Assembly (NCBI RefSeq): GCF_014490555.1
Contig: NZ_CP061032.1
Coordinates: 124,001 to 188,000 of the forward strand
Direction of reading: 5' to 3'
Length of the DNA: 64,000 nt
Origin: Corynebacterium lujinxingii
Lineage (GTDB): Bacteria; Actinomycetota; Actinomycetes; Mycobacteriales; Mycobacteriaceae
Numbering within the stretch: position 1 is the stretch's first letter; every line of letters starts with the position of its first letter. The translations under genes and the position numbers were made by a program. A model generated the notes under the pieces. It was not told the DNA's origin, did no database searches, and worked only from the letters and a program-made list of their open reading frames with translations. Shown piece by piece: positions 16,630 to 24,716 of the stretch.

Positions 16630-17890
16630 GCAAGGAACCGTGTTCGCGGGCGCGGGCCATGTCCATTTCGTACTTCGGCTTGCGTGGTGACCCGTCCTGC
16701 TGGCGGCCCTGGTTGAATACCTTGATCGCGCCCTGCTCGATGGCGCGCTCGATAGCTTCCGTGTCGTCGAAGTAATAGGCCTCGATACTGGTGATCGTGT
16801 GCGCGACCTTGAGCTTGCGGGAGTTCGGCTTGCGGTTGGTCGCGTCCTTTCCGCGTTTTTCCATGTGCCAGCGGTAGAAGTCTGCCTCGCCGGTGAAATC
16901 GGGCACGGTGTTGACCACGATGAAGCCAACCCCGCCGTCGGTGGCGGCGAGGTCGATCGAATACTGGTCGTTGAGCGGCGTGCGGTCCGCCTTGCTGTCG
17001 AAGGAGTGCACCTTCAAATCCCAGGTGCGGGTGCCCTGGTAGTCGAATTCGGTGTTGCCGATGGTCACCGGCCCGCCCTTGAACTTCGCTGCGTAGTACG
17101 GCAGGACTTTGAACTCGGCGTACCAGGCAAACCACTCCGTTTGGTTGCGGTTGCGGTATTCGGCGGCGAACATCTCCTCCACGCAGGTGCGGCCGTCGAA
17201 GGGCGCCTGGTCCCATTCGACGTCCCCTCGCTTAAAGGCTTCGGCGGCGCCGGCGACGAGCGCGTTGGCCTCCAGCAGGGCAGAGGGGTGCGGGCCGGAA
17301 AAATGTTGGGTGGCCAGGTGTAACAGGTTGTTTAGGCCCGTCAGCGTGATGGTGTAGCCGGAGGAGAAGTGCCGGCGGTCCCACTCGCCGCCTAGCTGCT
17401 CGGCGATCCAGCGGCCGAGCTCGATCTTCGTCGCCTCCACCGGGGCCGCGTCGAGCTTCGTCGCCAGGTTGACCAGCACCGACTTGCGCTCCTTCGAGCC
17501 GGGGCCGAGTGTTTCCGGCCCGGAGTGGGTCAGCGCGCTGATGCGGTTGACGGCCTCCAATTTGGTTGTCGCGGGTGTGAAGCCGCCGGCTGTAAGCCGC
17601 TCAAAGGTGGAGGTGCGGGCTTTGCGTTCGCGGGTGCGCTGGTCGGCGAAGTGGTCGTCGATAATCGCGAGCAGCGTGCGTAAGCGCGACTCGATGCCGG
17701 CGCCCACGTCGTATTGCGCGAAGTTGTCGAAGATGGCGTCGGCGATGTCCTCGGCGGTCCAGGCGTCTTCGTAGGGCACGCCCAACTCGTCGGCGGCGGC
17801 GAGCGCAATGGCGCGGGGGATCATGCCGGCGTCCGCGACGGTGTAGGCGCTGACGTCGAGCAGTTCGGCGAGGCGGTCAAGCGTGGTCAC
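16613..17890 (-). CDS. Putative type II restriction endonuclease, promoter hit by IS1249
   Basis: A 425-residue soluble protein, convergent with and overlapping the methyltransferase gene, the usual layout of a type II R-M pair. A possible PD-(D/E)XK core is visible as Glu259...TWDLKVHS (Asp291-Leu-Lys293), preceded by beta-rich sequence; this assignment is tentative. I do not recognise the specificity family. The GTG start at 17890 lies 12 bp from the end of an IS1249 copy. Joining the flanks without the IS gives a TACCGT -10 box 8 nt before the GTG; with the IS the hexamer reads CCCCGT. The coding frame is intact, but expression is probably reduced. Confidence 0.65.
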   Translation of the reverse strand: MTTLDRLAELLDVSAYTVADAGMIPRAIALAAADELGVPYEDAWTAEDIADAIFDNFAQYDVGAGIESRLRTLLAIIDDHFADQRTRERKARTSTFERLTAGGFTPATTKLEAVNRISALTHSGPETLGPGSKERKSVLVNLATKLDAAPVEATKIELGRWIAEQLGGEWDRRHFSSGYTITLTGLNNLLHLATQHFSGPHPSALLEANALVAGAAEAFKRGDVEWDQAPFDGRTCVEEMFAAEYRNRNQTEWFAWYAEFKVLPYYAAKFKGGPVTIGNTEFDYQGTRTWDLKVHSFDSKADRTPLNDQYSIDLAATDGGVGFIVVNTVPDFTGEADFYRWHMEKRGKDATNRKPNSRKLKVAHTITSIEAYYFDDTEAIERAIEQGAIKVFNQGRQQDGSPRKPKYEMDMARAREHGSLLTALP

Positions 17891-17894
17891 GGGG

Positions 17895-17902
17895 ATAAAC
17901 GG
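17895..17902. repeat. Left 8-bp target duplication of IS1249
   Basis: ataaacgg directly abuts the left terminal inverted repeat and is repeated at 19289-19296 after the right one. This shows a simple transposition event. Confidence 0.95.
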
Positions 17903-19288
17903 GGGTTAAACGACAAAAAGTGTGTCCGGAATCGCTGATTTTCAGAGGTTGACCTCTGGGTTTTAGGAATATATATGCTCCAGGAGCATATATCTGGCTC
18001 CCGGACGGGAAATCCACGGTGTGGCTGCCGTGGTGTGCTACACGCGGCGTGGTGTGGTGTCGCAATGCCAAAGAACCGACCACGCTGCTTCTGCGGCGGC
18101 GAAATGAAACGCAACGGCACTACTAGCAAAGGCACCACTAGGTGGCGCTGCAAACAATGCGGTGCCTCCAGCGTCAAGCGCCGCAGCGACATCACCAACG
18201 CAGCAGTATTCAGCGCCTTCATCGATCACCTCACCACTGGCGTCAACCTCGATACTGCTGCCCGCCGTCTGGGATGCTCGCCGCGAACATTGCAACGCCG
18301 CTTTGAACCGTGCTGGCTCGTCGATGTGCCGGATCCCACCACCGGGCACGTCGGACGGGTCTACGACCAGGTGTTTCTCGACGGCACCTACACCGCCGGC
18401 GGCTGTTTAATCGTCGCGGCGACGATCGACCACGTCATTGCCTGGCACTGGTGCAAACACGAAACCACCCGCGACTACCAACGACTGCTCGAACGCATCG
18501 AAGCCCCACTCATCGCCGTCATCGACGGCGGCCAAGGAGCATTGAGCGCGATTAAAAAGTGCTGGCCCACAACCAAAATCCAACGCTGCCTCGTACATGC
18601 CCAACGGGTGGTGCGCCGCTACACCACGTCCCGGCCACGCACCGATGCTGGCCGCACGATCTACCAGCTCGCGCTGAAACTGACCCGGATCACCACCTTG
18701 GATCAAGCCGCCCAGTGGGGTGCGCAACTGCAGGAATTCCACACGATCTACCGCACCTGGATGGGCGAGAAGACGCTCGTGAAGGATCCGAAAACAGGCA
18801 GCTGGATCAAGGTGTTCACGCATCCGAATGTGCGCAAGGCCTACAACAGTCTCAACCACCTCTGGCGATCCGAGATGCTGTTTGTCTACCTCAACCCACC
18901 CGACGGAGTGCTAGAACCCGACCAGATAAAACGCACCACCAACAGCCTGGAAGGCGGCATCAACGCCCAGCTCAAACTGCTCGCCAGAACACACCGCGGC
19001 AGAACCGGCGAACACCAACGCCGGATGCTGGATTGGTGGCTCTACCTAAAAACGGAACTGCCTGACGACCCAGTACGAATCGCCAAGCAGTCCAACTGGG
19101 GACAGGGCCAACTCGCCAAAGTATCCACCCTGACCCGAAACGAGAACCAAGCCGACCACGAAACAGGACGACCAGCCCTCTACGACAACACTATCGACAC
19201 CAACTACACCCACTCAATCGGCATCCAAAAAGGCCAAATCTAACCCCCACGACACGCCGGACCAGACACACTTTTTGTCGTTTAACCC
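17903..19288 (+). mobile_element. IS1249-type insertion sequence (IS256 family), complete
   Basis: A 1386-bp element with 24-bp perfect terminal inverted repeats (17903-17926 and 19265-19288, beginning gggttaaacgacaaaaagtg) and an 8-bp direct duplication ataaacgg on both sides. It holds one intact transposase gene. The length and transposase match IS1249 of Corynebacterium. It is inserted between the R gene start and the terminator of tRNA-Ser(GGA), 5 bp from that terminator's T/A run. Confidence 0.93.
18065..19243 (+). CDS. IS1249-family transposase
   Basis: A 392-residue transposase of the IS256/IS1249 group. The N-terminus has a zinc-ribbon-like CFCGGEMK...WRCKQCG pair, then a helix-turn-helix (TAARRLGCSPRTLQRRF). 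The catalytic DDE core includes FLDGTYT and AVIDGGQGAL as the two aspartates, with the final glutamate probably in TTNSLEGGIN. The start at 18065 fits the family N-terminus (MPKNRPRC). The frame is intact, so the element is potentially active. Confidence 0.9.
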   Translation: MPKNRPRCFCGGEMKRNGTTSKGTTRWRCKQCGASSVKRRSDITNAAVFSAFIDHLTTGVNLDTAARRLGCSPRTLQRRFEPCWLVDVPDPTTGHVGRVYDQVFLDGTYTAGGCLIVAATIDHVIAWHWCKHETTRDYQRLLERIEAPLIAVIDGGQGALSAIKKCWPTTKIQRCLVHAQRVVRRYTTSRPRTDAGRTIYQLALKLTRITTLDQAAQWGAQLQEFHTIYRTWMGEKTLVKDPKTGSWIKVFTHPNVRKAYNSLNHLWRSEMLFVYLNPPDGVLEPDQIKRTTNSLEGGINAQLKLLARTHRGRTGEHQRRMLDWWLYLKTELPDDPVRIAKQSNWGQGQLAKVSTLTRNENQADHETGRPALYDNTIDTNYTHSIGIQKGQI

Positions 19289-19296
19289 ATAAACGG
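19289..19296. repeat. Right 8-bp target duplication of IS1249
   Basis: ataaacgg follows the right inverted repeat directly and is identical to 17895-17902. Confidence 0.95.
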
Positions 19297-19327
19297 TAGC
19301 AAAAAAGCCCCGCGAAAACCGCGGGGC
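19297..19327 (-). terminator. Intrinsic terminator of tRNA-Ser(GGA)
   Basis: On the minus strand the arms gcggggc (19327-19321) and gccccgc (19313-19307) are followed by TTTTTT. It starts 7 nt after the CCA end of the tRNA and stops readthrough toward the restriction gene. Confidence 0.88.
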
Positions 19328-19333
19328 GAAAGG

Positions 19334-19422
19334 TGGCGGAGGATGTGGGATTTGAACCCACGAGGGTCGTGAAACCCGCACGCGTTCCAGGCGTGTGACA
19401 TAGGCCGCTAGTCGAATCCTCC
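19334..19422 (-). tRNA. tRNA-Ser(GGA)
   Basis: An 89-nt class II tRNA on the minus strand. The acceptor arms GGAGGAT and ATCCTCC pair. The anticodon loop is CTGGAAC with anticodon GGA. It has a long variable arm, a GGTTCAAATCC T-arm and an encoded CCA (19336-19334). The adjacent R-M pair and IS suggest this tRNA borders an acquired segment. Confidence 0.96.
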
Positions 19423-19554
19423 AGCGAGCAACTTCTCCGGGCTGCGCCCTTCAAAGCGTCTCCGGACATATTAATGCACACCACCCGCGCCGCCAAAACT
19501 GCTGGTGGGGCACGCAGGTTGTGTTCCGGTTGGTGGGGTGGCTACAGTGTCATC

Positions 19555-19645
19555 CAGGATCTCACGCGGTGTTATCTTGTGAACTCCCCCAGGGCGGGAA
19601 CGCAGCAAGGGTCAGCGAGCTCTGGCAGGTGCGTGAGGTCCCTTT
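19555..19645 (+). ncRNA. ffs: Signal recognition particle RNA (4.5S, small bacterial type)
   Basis: The apical hairpin has the invariant SRP helix 8 layout: CAGG, stem GCG, tetraloop GGAA, stem CGC, AGCA (within 19590-19608). The outer helix is formed by ggatctcacgc (19557-19567) and gcgtgaggtcc (19631-19641). It lies upstream of dnaX-ybaB-recR, a location of the SRP RNA conserved in many Gram-positive bacteria. The exact ends are estimated. Confidence 0.9.
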
Positions 19646-19685
19646 ACTATGTGTGGGGTAGGACACAGCTTGTACGATGGAGCGC

Positions 19686-20957
19686 ATGTCACTTACGGAC
19701 CTCACCGACGACCAGTTCGCGCAGCTCGCGGAGGAGACGCGGGCGCGTTACGACGAACTCAAAGCCCGCGACCTGAACCTCAACCTCACCCGCGGCAAAC
19801 CGTCGAGCGAACAACTCGACTTCTCCAACGCGCTGCTGGCGCTGCCGGGCGAGGACGATTACACCGATTCTACCGGTGCGGACGTGCGCAACTACGGCAA
19901 CCTCGAGGGCATCCGCGACATCCGCGACCTGTGGGCCGAAGCGCTCGGCCTGGACCCGGACAGCCTGGTCGCGGAGGATTCCTCCAGCCTGAATATCATG
20001 TTCGACCTGATTTCCTGGTCGTACATCTGGGGCAACAACGACTCCGAGCGCCCCTGGAAGGACGAGGAGCAGGTGAAGTGGATCTGCCCGGTGCCGGGCT
20101 ACGACCGCCACTTCGCCATCACGGAGCACTTTGGCTTCGAGATGATCCAGGTGCCGATGACGCCGACCGGCCCGGACATGGATGTCGTCGAAAAGCTAGT
20201 GCAAGACCCGCAGGTCAAGGGCATGTGGGCAGTGCCGGTATTTGGCAACCCGACCGGGATTAGCTACTCCGCCGAGACCGCCGAGCGGCTCGCCGCGATG
20301 GAGGCGGCCGCGCCCGATTTCCGCGTGGTGTGGGACAACGCGTACGCGGTGCACTCGCTTGATGGTGAGTTCCCGGATAATCCGAACGTGCTCGCGCTCG
20401 CCGAGGAAAACGGCAACCCGAACCGCTTCTGGTACATGTCGTCGACGTCCAAGATCACGTTCGCCGGCGCTGGTGTGGCGTTTTTCGCCTCCTCGGCGGA
20501 GAACCTTGCGTGGTACGAGTCGCACGCCTCCATCCGCGGCATCGGCCCGAACAAGGTCAACCAACTCGCGCACGCGCGCTTTTTCGGCGACGTCGAGGGC
20601 CTGCGCGAACAGATGCGCAAACATGCCTCCTCGCTCGCGCCGAAGTTCGAGGCCGTGATCGGGATTCTGGAGGAGCGACTGGGCGGTTACGGGGTCGCCG
20701 AGTGGACCGAGCCGGCCGGCGGCTACTTCATCTCCTTAGACATCAAGGGCGGTTCCGCGACCCGCGTCTGGGAGCTGGCCAAGGACGCCGGCATCACCCT
20801 GACCAAGGCGGGCGCGTCCTTCCCGCACGGTGTGGACGAGACCGACACCAACATCCGCCTCGCGCCGTCGCTGCCGCCGCTCGACGAGGTCCGCACTGCC
20901 ATGGACGGCGTGGCCACCTGCGTGCTGCTCGCCTGCATCGAGGCCCATGACCGCTGA
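19686..20957 (+). CDS. aspT: Aspartate aminotransferase (C. glutamicum AspT type)
   Basis: PLP enzyme that interconverts aspartate and oxaloacetate with glutamate/2-oxoglutarate, feeding the lysC-asd pathway encoded 13 kb away. The 423-residue class I aminotransferase has GNPTG (residues 187-191), the PLP-contacting DNAY (217-220) and the Schiff-base lysine Lys256 in SSTSKITF. This divergent subgroup is known from C. glutamicum, where it is also upstream of dnaX. ATG 19686 is preferred to an ATG 9 nt earlier because TACGAT (19673-19678) lies exactly 7 nt upstream, suggesting leaderless transcription. It overlaps the next gene by 11 nt. Confidence 0.9.
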   Translation: MSLTDLTDDQFAQLAEETRARYDELKARDLNLNLTRGKPSSEQLDFSNALLALPGEDDYTDSTGADVRNYGNLEGIRDIRDLWAEALGLDPDSLVAEDSSSLNIMFDLISWSYIWGNNDSERPWKDEEQVKWICPVPGYDRHFAITEHFGFEMIQVPMTPTGPDMDVVEKLVQDPQVKGMWAVPVFGNPTGISYSAETAERLAAMEAAAPDFRVVWDNAYAVHSLDGEFPDNPNVLALAEENGNPNRFWYMSSTSKITFAGAGVAFFASSAENLAWYESHASIRGIGPNKVNQLAHARFFGDVEGLREQMRKHASSLAPKFEAVIGILEERLGGYGVAEWTEPAGGYFISLDIKGGSATRVWELAKDAGITLTKAGASFPHGVDETDTNIRLAPSLPPLDEVRTAMDGVATCVLLACIEAHDR

Positions 20958-21477
20958 CCAGATCGCCGCGTGGCTCGGCTCCTTCATGGACATCGAGCTG
21001 ACGCTTATCGACGCCTCCGCCATCGCCCTGACCAGCATCAACGACCGCCCCGCCGCGTGCACCGTCGGCTTCTCCCAGGTAGACACGGGGCTTTCGCTTG
21101 ACGACGACCCCACCACCGCCGTGCGATGCGAAATCGTCGCGGCTGGAGTCGTCGACAAGCACACGCTCGGGCGCGCTGTCGTGGCCGCGGCGAGGGAGAT
21201 CGAGACGCTTGGCGTGCCCGCGCAACCCGGCATGCTGCTGGAAGGTGTGCTGGGCGGGCTCGGCGCGGACGTGCGCCACGGGTGGCTGCGTGAGCCGGAA
21301 CTGTTCGACCGCGGCACCCCGCTTAACCGCGAACCCGGCCAACTCACCCTGCTGCTCGAGCTGGTGGGGCTTACCGACGAGGAATTCGACATCGCCCGCG
21401 ATCAAGGCCTCGACGTGCTTTCGCGCAGGCTGCGGCGCCGCGGCACCGATGTCGGGCAGTGGAATCGTGGGGCTTAG
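20947..21477 (+). CDS. Suppressor-of-fused-like domain protein
   Basis: A 176-residue soluble protein that starts inside the end of aspT (11-nt overlap, ATG 20947), so it is probably co-translated with it. The C-terminal part (LLLELVGLTDEEFDIARDQG and following residues) resembles the bacterial suppressor-of-fused (SUFU) domain ending. The middle contains an amidase-like or binding segment PAQPGMLLEGVLGG. No catalytic motif is recognised. A gene of unknown function also sits between aspT and dnaX in C. glutamicum. The SUFU match is from memory of the pattern and should be taken as tentative. Confidence 0.55.
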   Translation: MTADQIAAWLGSFMDIELTLIDASAIALTSINDRPAACTVGFSQVDTGLSLDDDPTTAVRCEIVAAGVVDKHTLGRAVVAAAREIETLGVPAQPGMLLEGVLGGLGADVRHGWLREPELFDRGTPLNREPGQLTLLLELVGLTDEEFDIARDQGLDVLSRRLRRRGTDVGQWNRGA

Positions 21478-21491
21478 TACACTTAACCGGC

Positions 21492-23510
21492 GTGGCTCTG
21501 TACAGGAAATACCGCCCCGCAACGTTCGGTGAGGTCGTCGGCCAAGAACAGGTGACGCGACCGTTGTCCACCGCGCTGGACAACAACAGAATTTCGCACG
21601 CCTACCTGTTCTCGGGTCCGCGCGGCTGCGGCAAGACGTCGTCGGCACGCATCCTCGCGCGCTCGCTCAACTGCGTCGAAGGCCCCACCTCCACCCCCTG
21701 CGGCGTGTGCGCCTCGTGTGTCGCGCTCGCGCCGGGCGGGCCGGGCAACCTGGACGTGATGGAACTCGACGCCGCCTCCCACGGTGGTGTCGACGACATG
21801 CGCGACCTGCGCGAACGCGCCATGTTCGCCCCGGCCGAGTCGCGCTACCGCGTCTTCATCATCGACGAGGCCCACATGATCTCCACCTCGGGCAACAACG
21901 CCTTGCTCAAGATCGTGGAGGAGCCGCCAGAACACCTGATCTTCATCTTCGCCACCACCGAGCCGGAAAAGATGCTGGGCACCATCCGCTCGCGCACCCA
22001 CAACTACCCGTTCCGCCTGCTCGCGCCGCAGGCAATGCGCGAACTGCTCGAGCGCGTCGTTGCCGAAGAGGGCGTTGTTGTCGACGACAACGTCTACCCC
22101 CTGGTCATCCGCGCCGGCGGCGGCTCGCCCCGCGACACCCTGTCGATTTTGGACCAGCTTCTGGCCGGCGCCGGGCCCGACGGGCTGACCTACGACCTCG
22201 CGCTGCCGCTGCTGGGTGTCACGGACTTGACGCTTCTCGACGCCGCCGTTGACGCCCTCGCCAACTCCGACGGCTCCGCAATGTTCCGCACCATCGACGA
22301 AGTGATCGAATCCGGCCACGAGCCGCGCCGCTTCGCACTCGACTTGCTCGACCGCATGCGTGATTTGCTGCTCATCCGCACCGTGCCCGACGCCTTCGGG
22401 CAAGGGCTTGTCGACGCCCCCGCCGACCGCACCGACATCCTCACCGCCGAAGCCGAGCAATTCTCCGCCGCGCGACTTTCTGCGCTGGCCACCGAGATCA
22501 ACGACCGCCTGCCCGACTTAAGTGGCGCGACCTCGCCGCGCCTGCTCCTCGAAATCATGATGGCGCACCTGCTCACCGTCTCCGGGGGCGGTGGTGGTGT
22601 TGGCGGTGCTGGTGTCGCTGCGTCGGTCGCGCCTTCGGCTCCTGCCGCTGGTTCTTCTTCTGGTGGCGGTGCCGCTGCTGCCGCAGCAGCCGCGGCCGCC
22701 GCCGCGAGCGAATCCCGCAACGCGCAGCGCAAACCAGCGCCCGCGCCTTCTGCGCCGGAACCTGCACCTCCTACGCAGCCGGCGCCCCCTGCGCAGCCCG
22801 AGCCGAAACCCGAGCCGGCCCAGCAGCCCGAGGCCGAGCCGGCACCGAAACCGGAACCGCAGCCCGAGCATGCGCCAGACACCGACGACCTGTACGAACG
22901 CATCGAGCGCGACTGGACGCGCCTGCGCCAATCCGTCGGCCAGCGCAACCAGGTCGCGGAGATCATGCTCACCGAGGCGAAACCCTTGGGCTTCGACAGC
23001 GACACCCTGGTCGTCGGCCACCACACCGGCGCGCTTGCCGAGCGCATCAACGCCGAAAAGAACAACGCCGACATCGCCGCCGTGTTCAGCGAGAAGCTCG
23101 GCACGCCGGTGAAGGTGCGCTGCGTGGTCGGGACCAATCCGGACGCGGCCCAGGTGAAGCGGCCGACGCCGAGGGAGGTGTGGAAACCGGGGGAGGGGTC
23201 GTCGTCAAGCGAAGCCCCCGAAGACCCCGCCCCGGCCCCGCCGAAAAAACCCGATAACAGCTGGCAAGCCGCCGTCGCTGCCGCGAGCCAAAAAGCCGCC
23301 GAGCGCGCCCAACGCGAACGCGACGAGATCCCGCCGCCGCCCGAACCGCCCGAGCCGTACGAGGAGGCCGAGCCAGAATACACGCGCGAGGACGAGGAGC
23401 GCGACATGATCACAGAGGCGCGCGACGGGGAAAAGACCGCCGATCGCCGCGACGCCACCGAGGTCGCCATGGATCTGCTCGCCACCGAACTCGGCGCGAA
23501 GCCGCTGTAG
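21492..23510 (+). CDS. dnaX: DNA polymerase III subunits gamma/tau
   Basis: Clamp-loader ATPase that couples the replicative polymerase, helicase and sliding clamp. The 672-residue protein has the Walker A motif GPRGCGKTS (residues 42-50), a Cys4 zinc module (Cys61, Cys70, Cys73, Cys76) and a DEAH-like Walker B (IIDEAH). After domain III there is a low-complexity linker of Gly, Ala and Pro (about residues 365-475), then a conserved tau-like C-terminal part. The GTG start has TACACT (21478-21483) 8 nt upstream. The linker is encoded by near-perfect short repeats, prone to slippage, but the frame is open throughout. Confidence 0.95.
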   Translation: MALYRKYRPATFGEVVGQEQVTRPLSTALDNNRISHAYLFSGPRGCGKTSSARILARSLNCVEGPTSTPCGVCASCVALAPGGPGNLDVMELDAASHGGVDDMRDLRERAMFAPAESRYRVFIIDEAHMISTSGNNALLKIVEEPPEHLIFIFATTEPEKMLGTIRSRTHNYPFRLLAPQAMRELLERVVAEEGVVVDDNVYPLVIRAGGGSPRDTLSILDQLLAGAGPDGLTYDLALPLLGVTDLTLLDAAVDALANSDGSAMFRTIDEVIESGHEPRRFALDLLDRMRDLLLIRTVPDAFGQGLVDAPADRTDILTAEAEQFSAARLSALATEINDRLPDLSGATSPRLLLEIMMAHLLTVSGGGGGVGGAGVAASVAPSAPAAGSSSGGGAAAAAAAAAAAASESRNAQRKPAPAPSAPEPAPPTQPAPPAQPEPKPEPAQQPEAEPAPKPEPQPEHAPDTDDLYERIERDWTRLRQSVGQRNQVAEIMLTEAKPLGFDSDTLVVGHHTGALAERINAEKNNADIAAVFSEKLGTPVKVRCVVGTNPDAAQVKRPTPREVWKPGEGSSSSEAPEDPAPAPPKKPDNSWQAAVAAASQKAAERAQRERDEIPPPPEPPEPYEEAEPEYTREDEERDMITEARDGEKTADRRDATEVAMDLLATELGAKPL

Positions 23511-23560
23511 CGCGACGCGTACAATGGCCAATAAATCTCTACCGACGAAAGGTTGCAATC

Positions 23561-23929
23561 ATGACCCAGCCGCAAGACATGCAGGAACTCATCCGCCAGG
23601 CCGCCGAGGTGCAGGCCGCGCTGCAGCAGGCGCAGATGGAACTGCTGCAGACCGAGGTCACCGGCACCGCAGGCGGCGGCCTCGTCGAGGTCACCATGAC
23701 CGGCGGCGCCGAGATCACCGACCTGGCCATTAAGCCGGAGGCCGTGGACCCGGAGGACGTTGAGACCCTGCAGGATCTCATCCTCGCCGCGTACCGCGAC
23801 GCCCACGAGCAGGCCGGCAAGCTTGCCGAGGAGAAGATCGCACCGCTGACCGGCGGCGCAGCAGGCGGCCAGCAGGGTGGCGCACCGCAGGCAGGCCCGG
23901 GCGACATCCCGTTCGGCGGCATCATCTAA
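23561..23929 (+). CDS. YbaB/EbfC nucleoid-associated protein
   Basis: A 122-residue DNA-binding protein of the YbaB/EbfC family, normally found between dnaX and recR as here. The core pattern MQELIRQAAEVQAALQQAQMEL (split as an N-terminal helix), the central VEVTMTGGAEITDLAIKPEAVDPEDVE beta region and a Gly-rich tail fit the family. It forms dimers that bind DNA without strong sequence preference. Shine-Dalgarno gaaagg lies upstream of the ATG. The operon dnaX-ybaB-recR points to replication-associated repair. Confidence 0.93.
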   Translation: MTQPQDMQELIRQAAEVQAALQQAQMELLQTEVTGTAGGGLVEVTMTGGAEITDLAIKPEAVDPEDVETLQDLILAAYRDAHEQAGKLAEEKIAPLTGGAAGGQQGGAPQAGPGDIPFGGII

Positions 23930-23996
23930 CTCGCCTTACTTCCGCGTCCGGCCACTCGGTCGGGCGCGTTTTTCATGCCACGGAAAGGACCCCCGC

Positions 23997-24623
23997 GTGT
24001 TCGAAGGACCGCTGCAAGACCTTATCGACGAATTCTCGCGCCTGCCCGGCGTCGGCCCCAAGTCCGCGCAGCGCATCGCGTTCCACTTGCTGAAGACGGA
24101 GCCGGAAGACATCGATAGGCTGCGCGCCGCGCTCGCCGCCGTGCGCGACGGGGTGACGTTCTGCCGCATCTGCAACAACGTCTCGCGCGAGGAAGTCTGC
24201 CGCATCTGCGCCGACTCCGGCCGCGACAAGTCGCTGGTGTGCGTCGTCGAGGACGCGAAAGACATCCAGGTCATCGAGCGCACCGGCGAGTACACCGGGC
24301 GCTACCACGTCCTCGGCGGCTCGCTCGACCCGCTGGCCAACGTCGGCCCGAAGGACCTCGCTATCGCGCCGCTGTTGCAGCGCATTGGCGGAGTGCTTGA
24401 CGACGTCGACGGCGCCGACAACCCCGACATCACCGAAGTCATCCTCGCCACCGACCCCGACACCGAGGGCGAGGCCACCGCGTCGTACCTCGCGCGGCTG
24501 CTGAAGGATTTCCGGTCGCTGACCGTGTCGCGTCTGGCGTCCGGCATGCCGCTGGGCGGGGACTTGGAGTTTGTCGACGAACTCACCTTGTCGCGCGCCC
24601 TCTCCGGGCGGTTGAAGCTCTGA
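23997..24623 (+). CDS. recR: Recombination mediator RecR
   Basis: Ring-forming DNA-clamp protein that acts with RecF and RecO to load RecA on gapped DNA. The 208-residue product has the helix-hairpin-helix LPGVGPKSAQRIAFHLL, a Cys4 zinc finger (Cys56, Cys59, Cys68, Cys71) and a Toprim domain with CVVEDAKD and LATDPDTEGEATA. The GTG start at 23997 follows ggaaaggac. The frame extends upstream, but the family start VFEGPLQDL decides the choice. It is the last gene of the dnaX unit, with a terminator after it. Confidence 0.95.
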   Translation: MFEGPLQDLIDEFSRLPGVGPKSAQRIAFHLLKTEPEDIDRLRAALAAVRDGVTFCRICNNVSREEVCRICADSGRDKSLVCVVEDAKDIQVIERTGEYTGRYHVLGGSLDPLANVGPKDLAIAPLLQRIGGVLDDVDGADNPDITEVILATDPDTEGEATASYLARLLKDFRSLTVSRLASGMPLGGDLEFVDELTLSRALSGRLKL

Positions 24624-24624
24624 T

Positions 24625-24671
24625 CTGTGGATAACTTTCGGTTGATGTAGGGCGGGTTATCCACAGTTTTT
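24625..24671 (+). terminator. Terminator hairpin built from two consensus DnaA boxes
   Basis: ctgtggataac (24625-24635) and gttatccacag (24656-24666) are perfect 11-bp inverted arms, followed by TTTTT. Each arm contains the consensus DnaA box TTATCCACA in opposite orientation (24626-24634 and 24657-24665). It lies just after the recR stop and may be both terminator and DnaA-binding site. Confidence 0.7.
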
Positions 24672-24716
24672 CGGCGGGGTCTTGTGCTTTGGGGTGGGCT
24701 GTTTAGTGTTTGGGGC

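Noticed and set aside
19423..19554. Integrated prophage or island attachment at tRNA-Ser(GGA)
   Set aside because: No integrase gene and no repeated tRNA 3' end were found; only the IS and the R-M pair are adjacent.
21150..21160. Val-Val-Asp-Lys codon preference as the full explanation of the CGTCGNNAAGC word
   Set aside because: The word occurs in all frames and both strands, encodes different peptides (for example SSSSE, LDDD, PRRKA, SSISE) and forces rare codons, so coding preference alone does not account for it.
22590..22720. Programmed frameshift in dnaX to make a short gamma subunit
   Set aside because: No A-rich slippery heptamer with a following hairpin was seen; the region is a GC-rich Gly/Ala linker and the frame stays open.
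24625..24671. Replication origin from two DnaA boxes
   Set aside because: Only two boxes, no AT-rich unwinding region, and no dnaA or dnaN nearby; the hairpin plus T run fits a terminator better.
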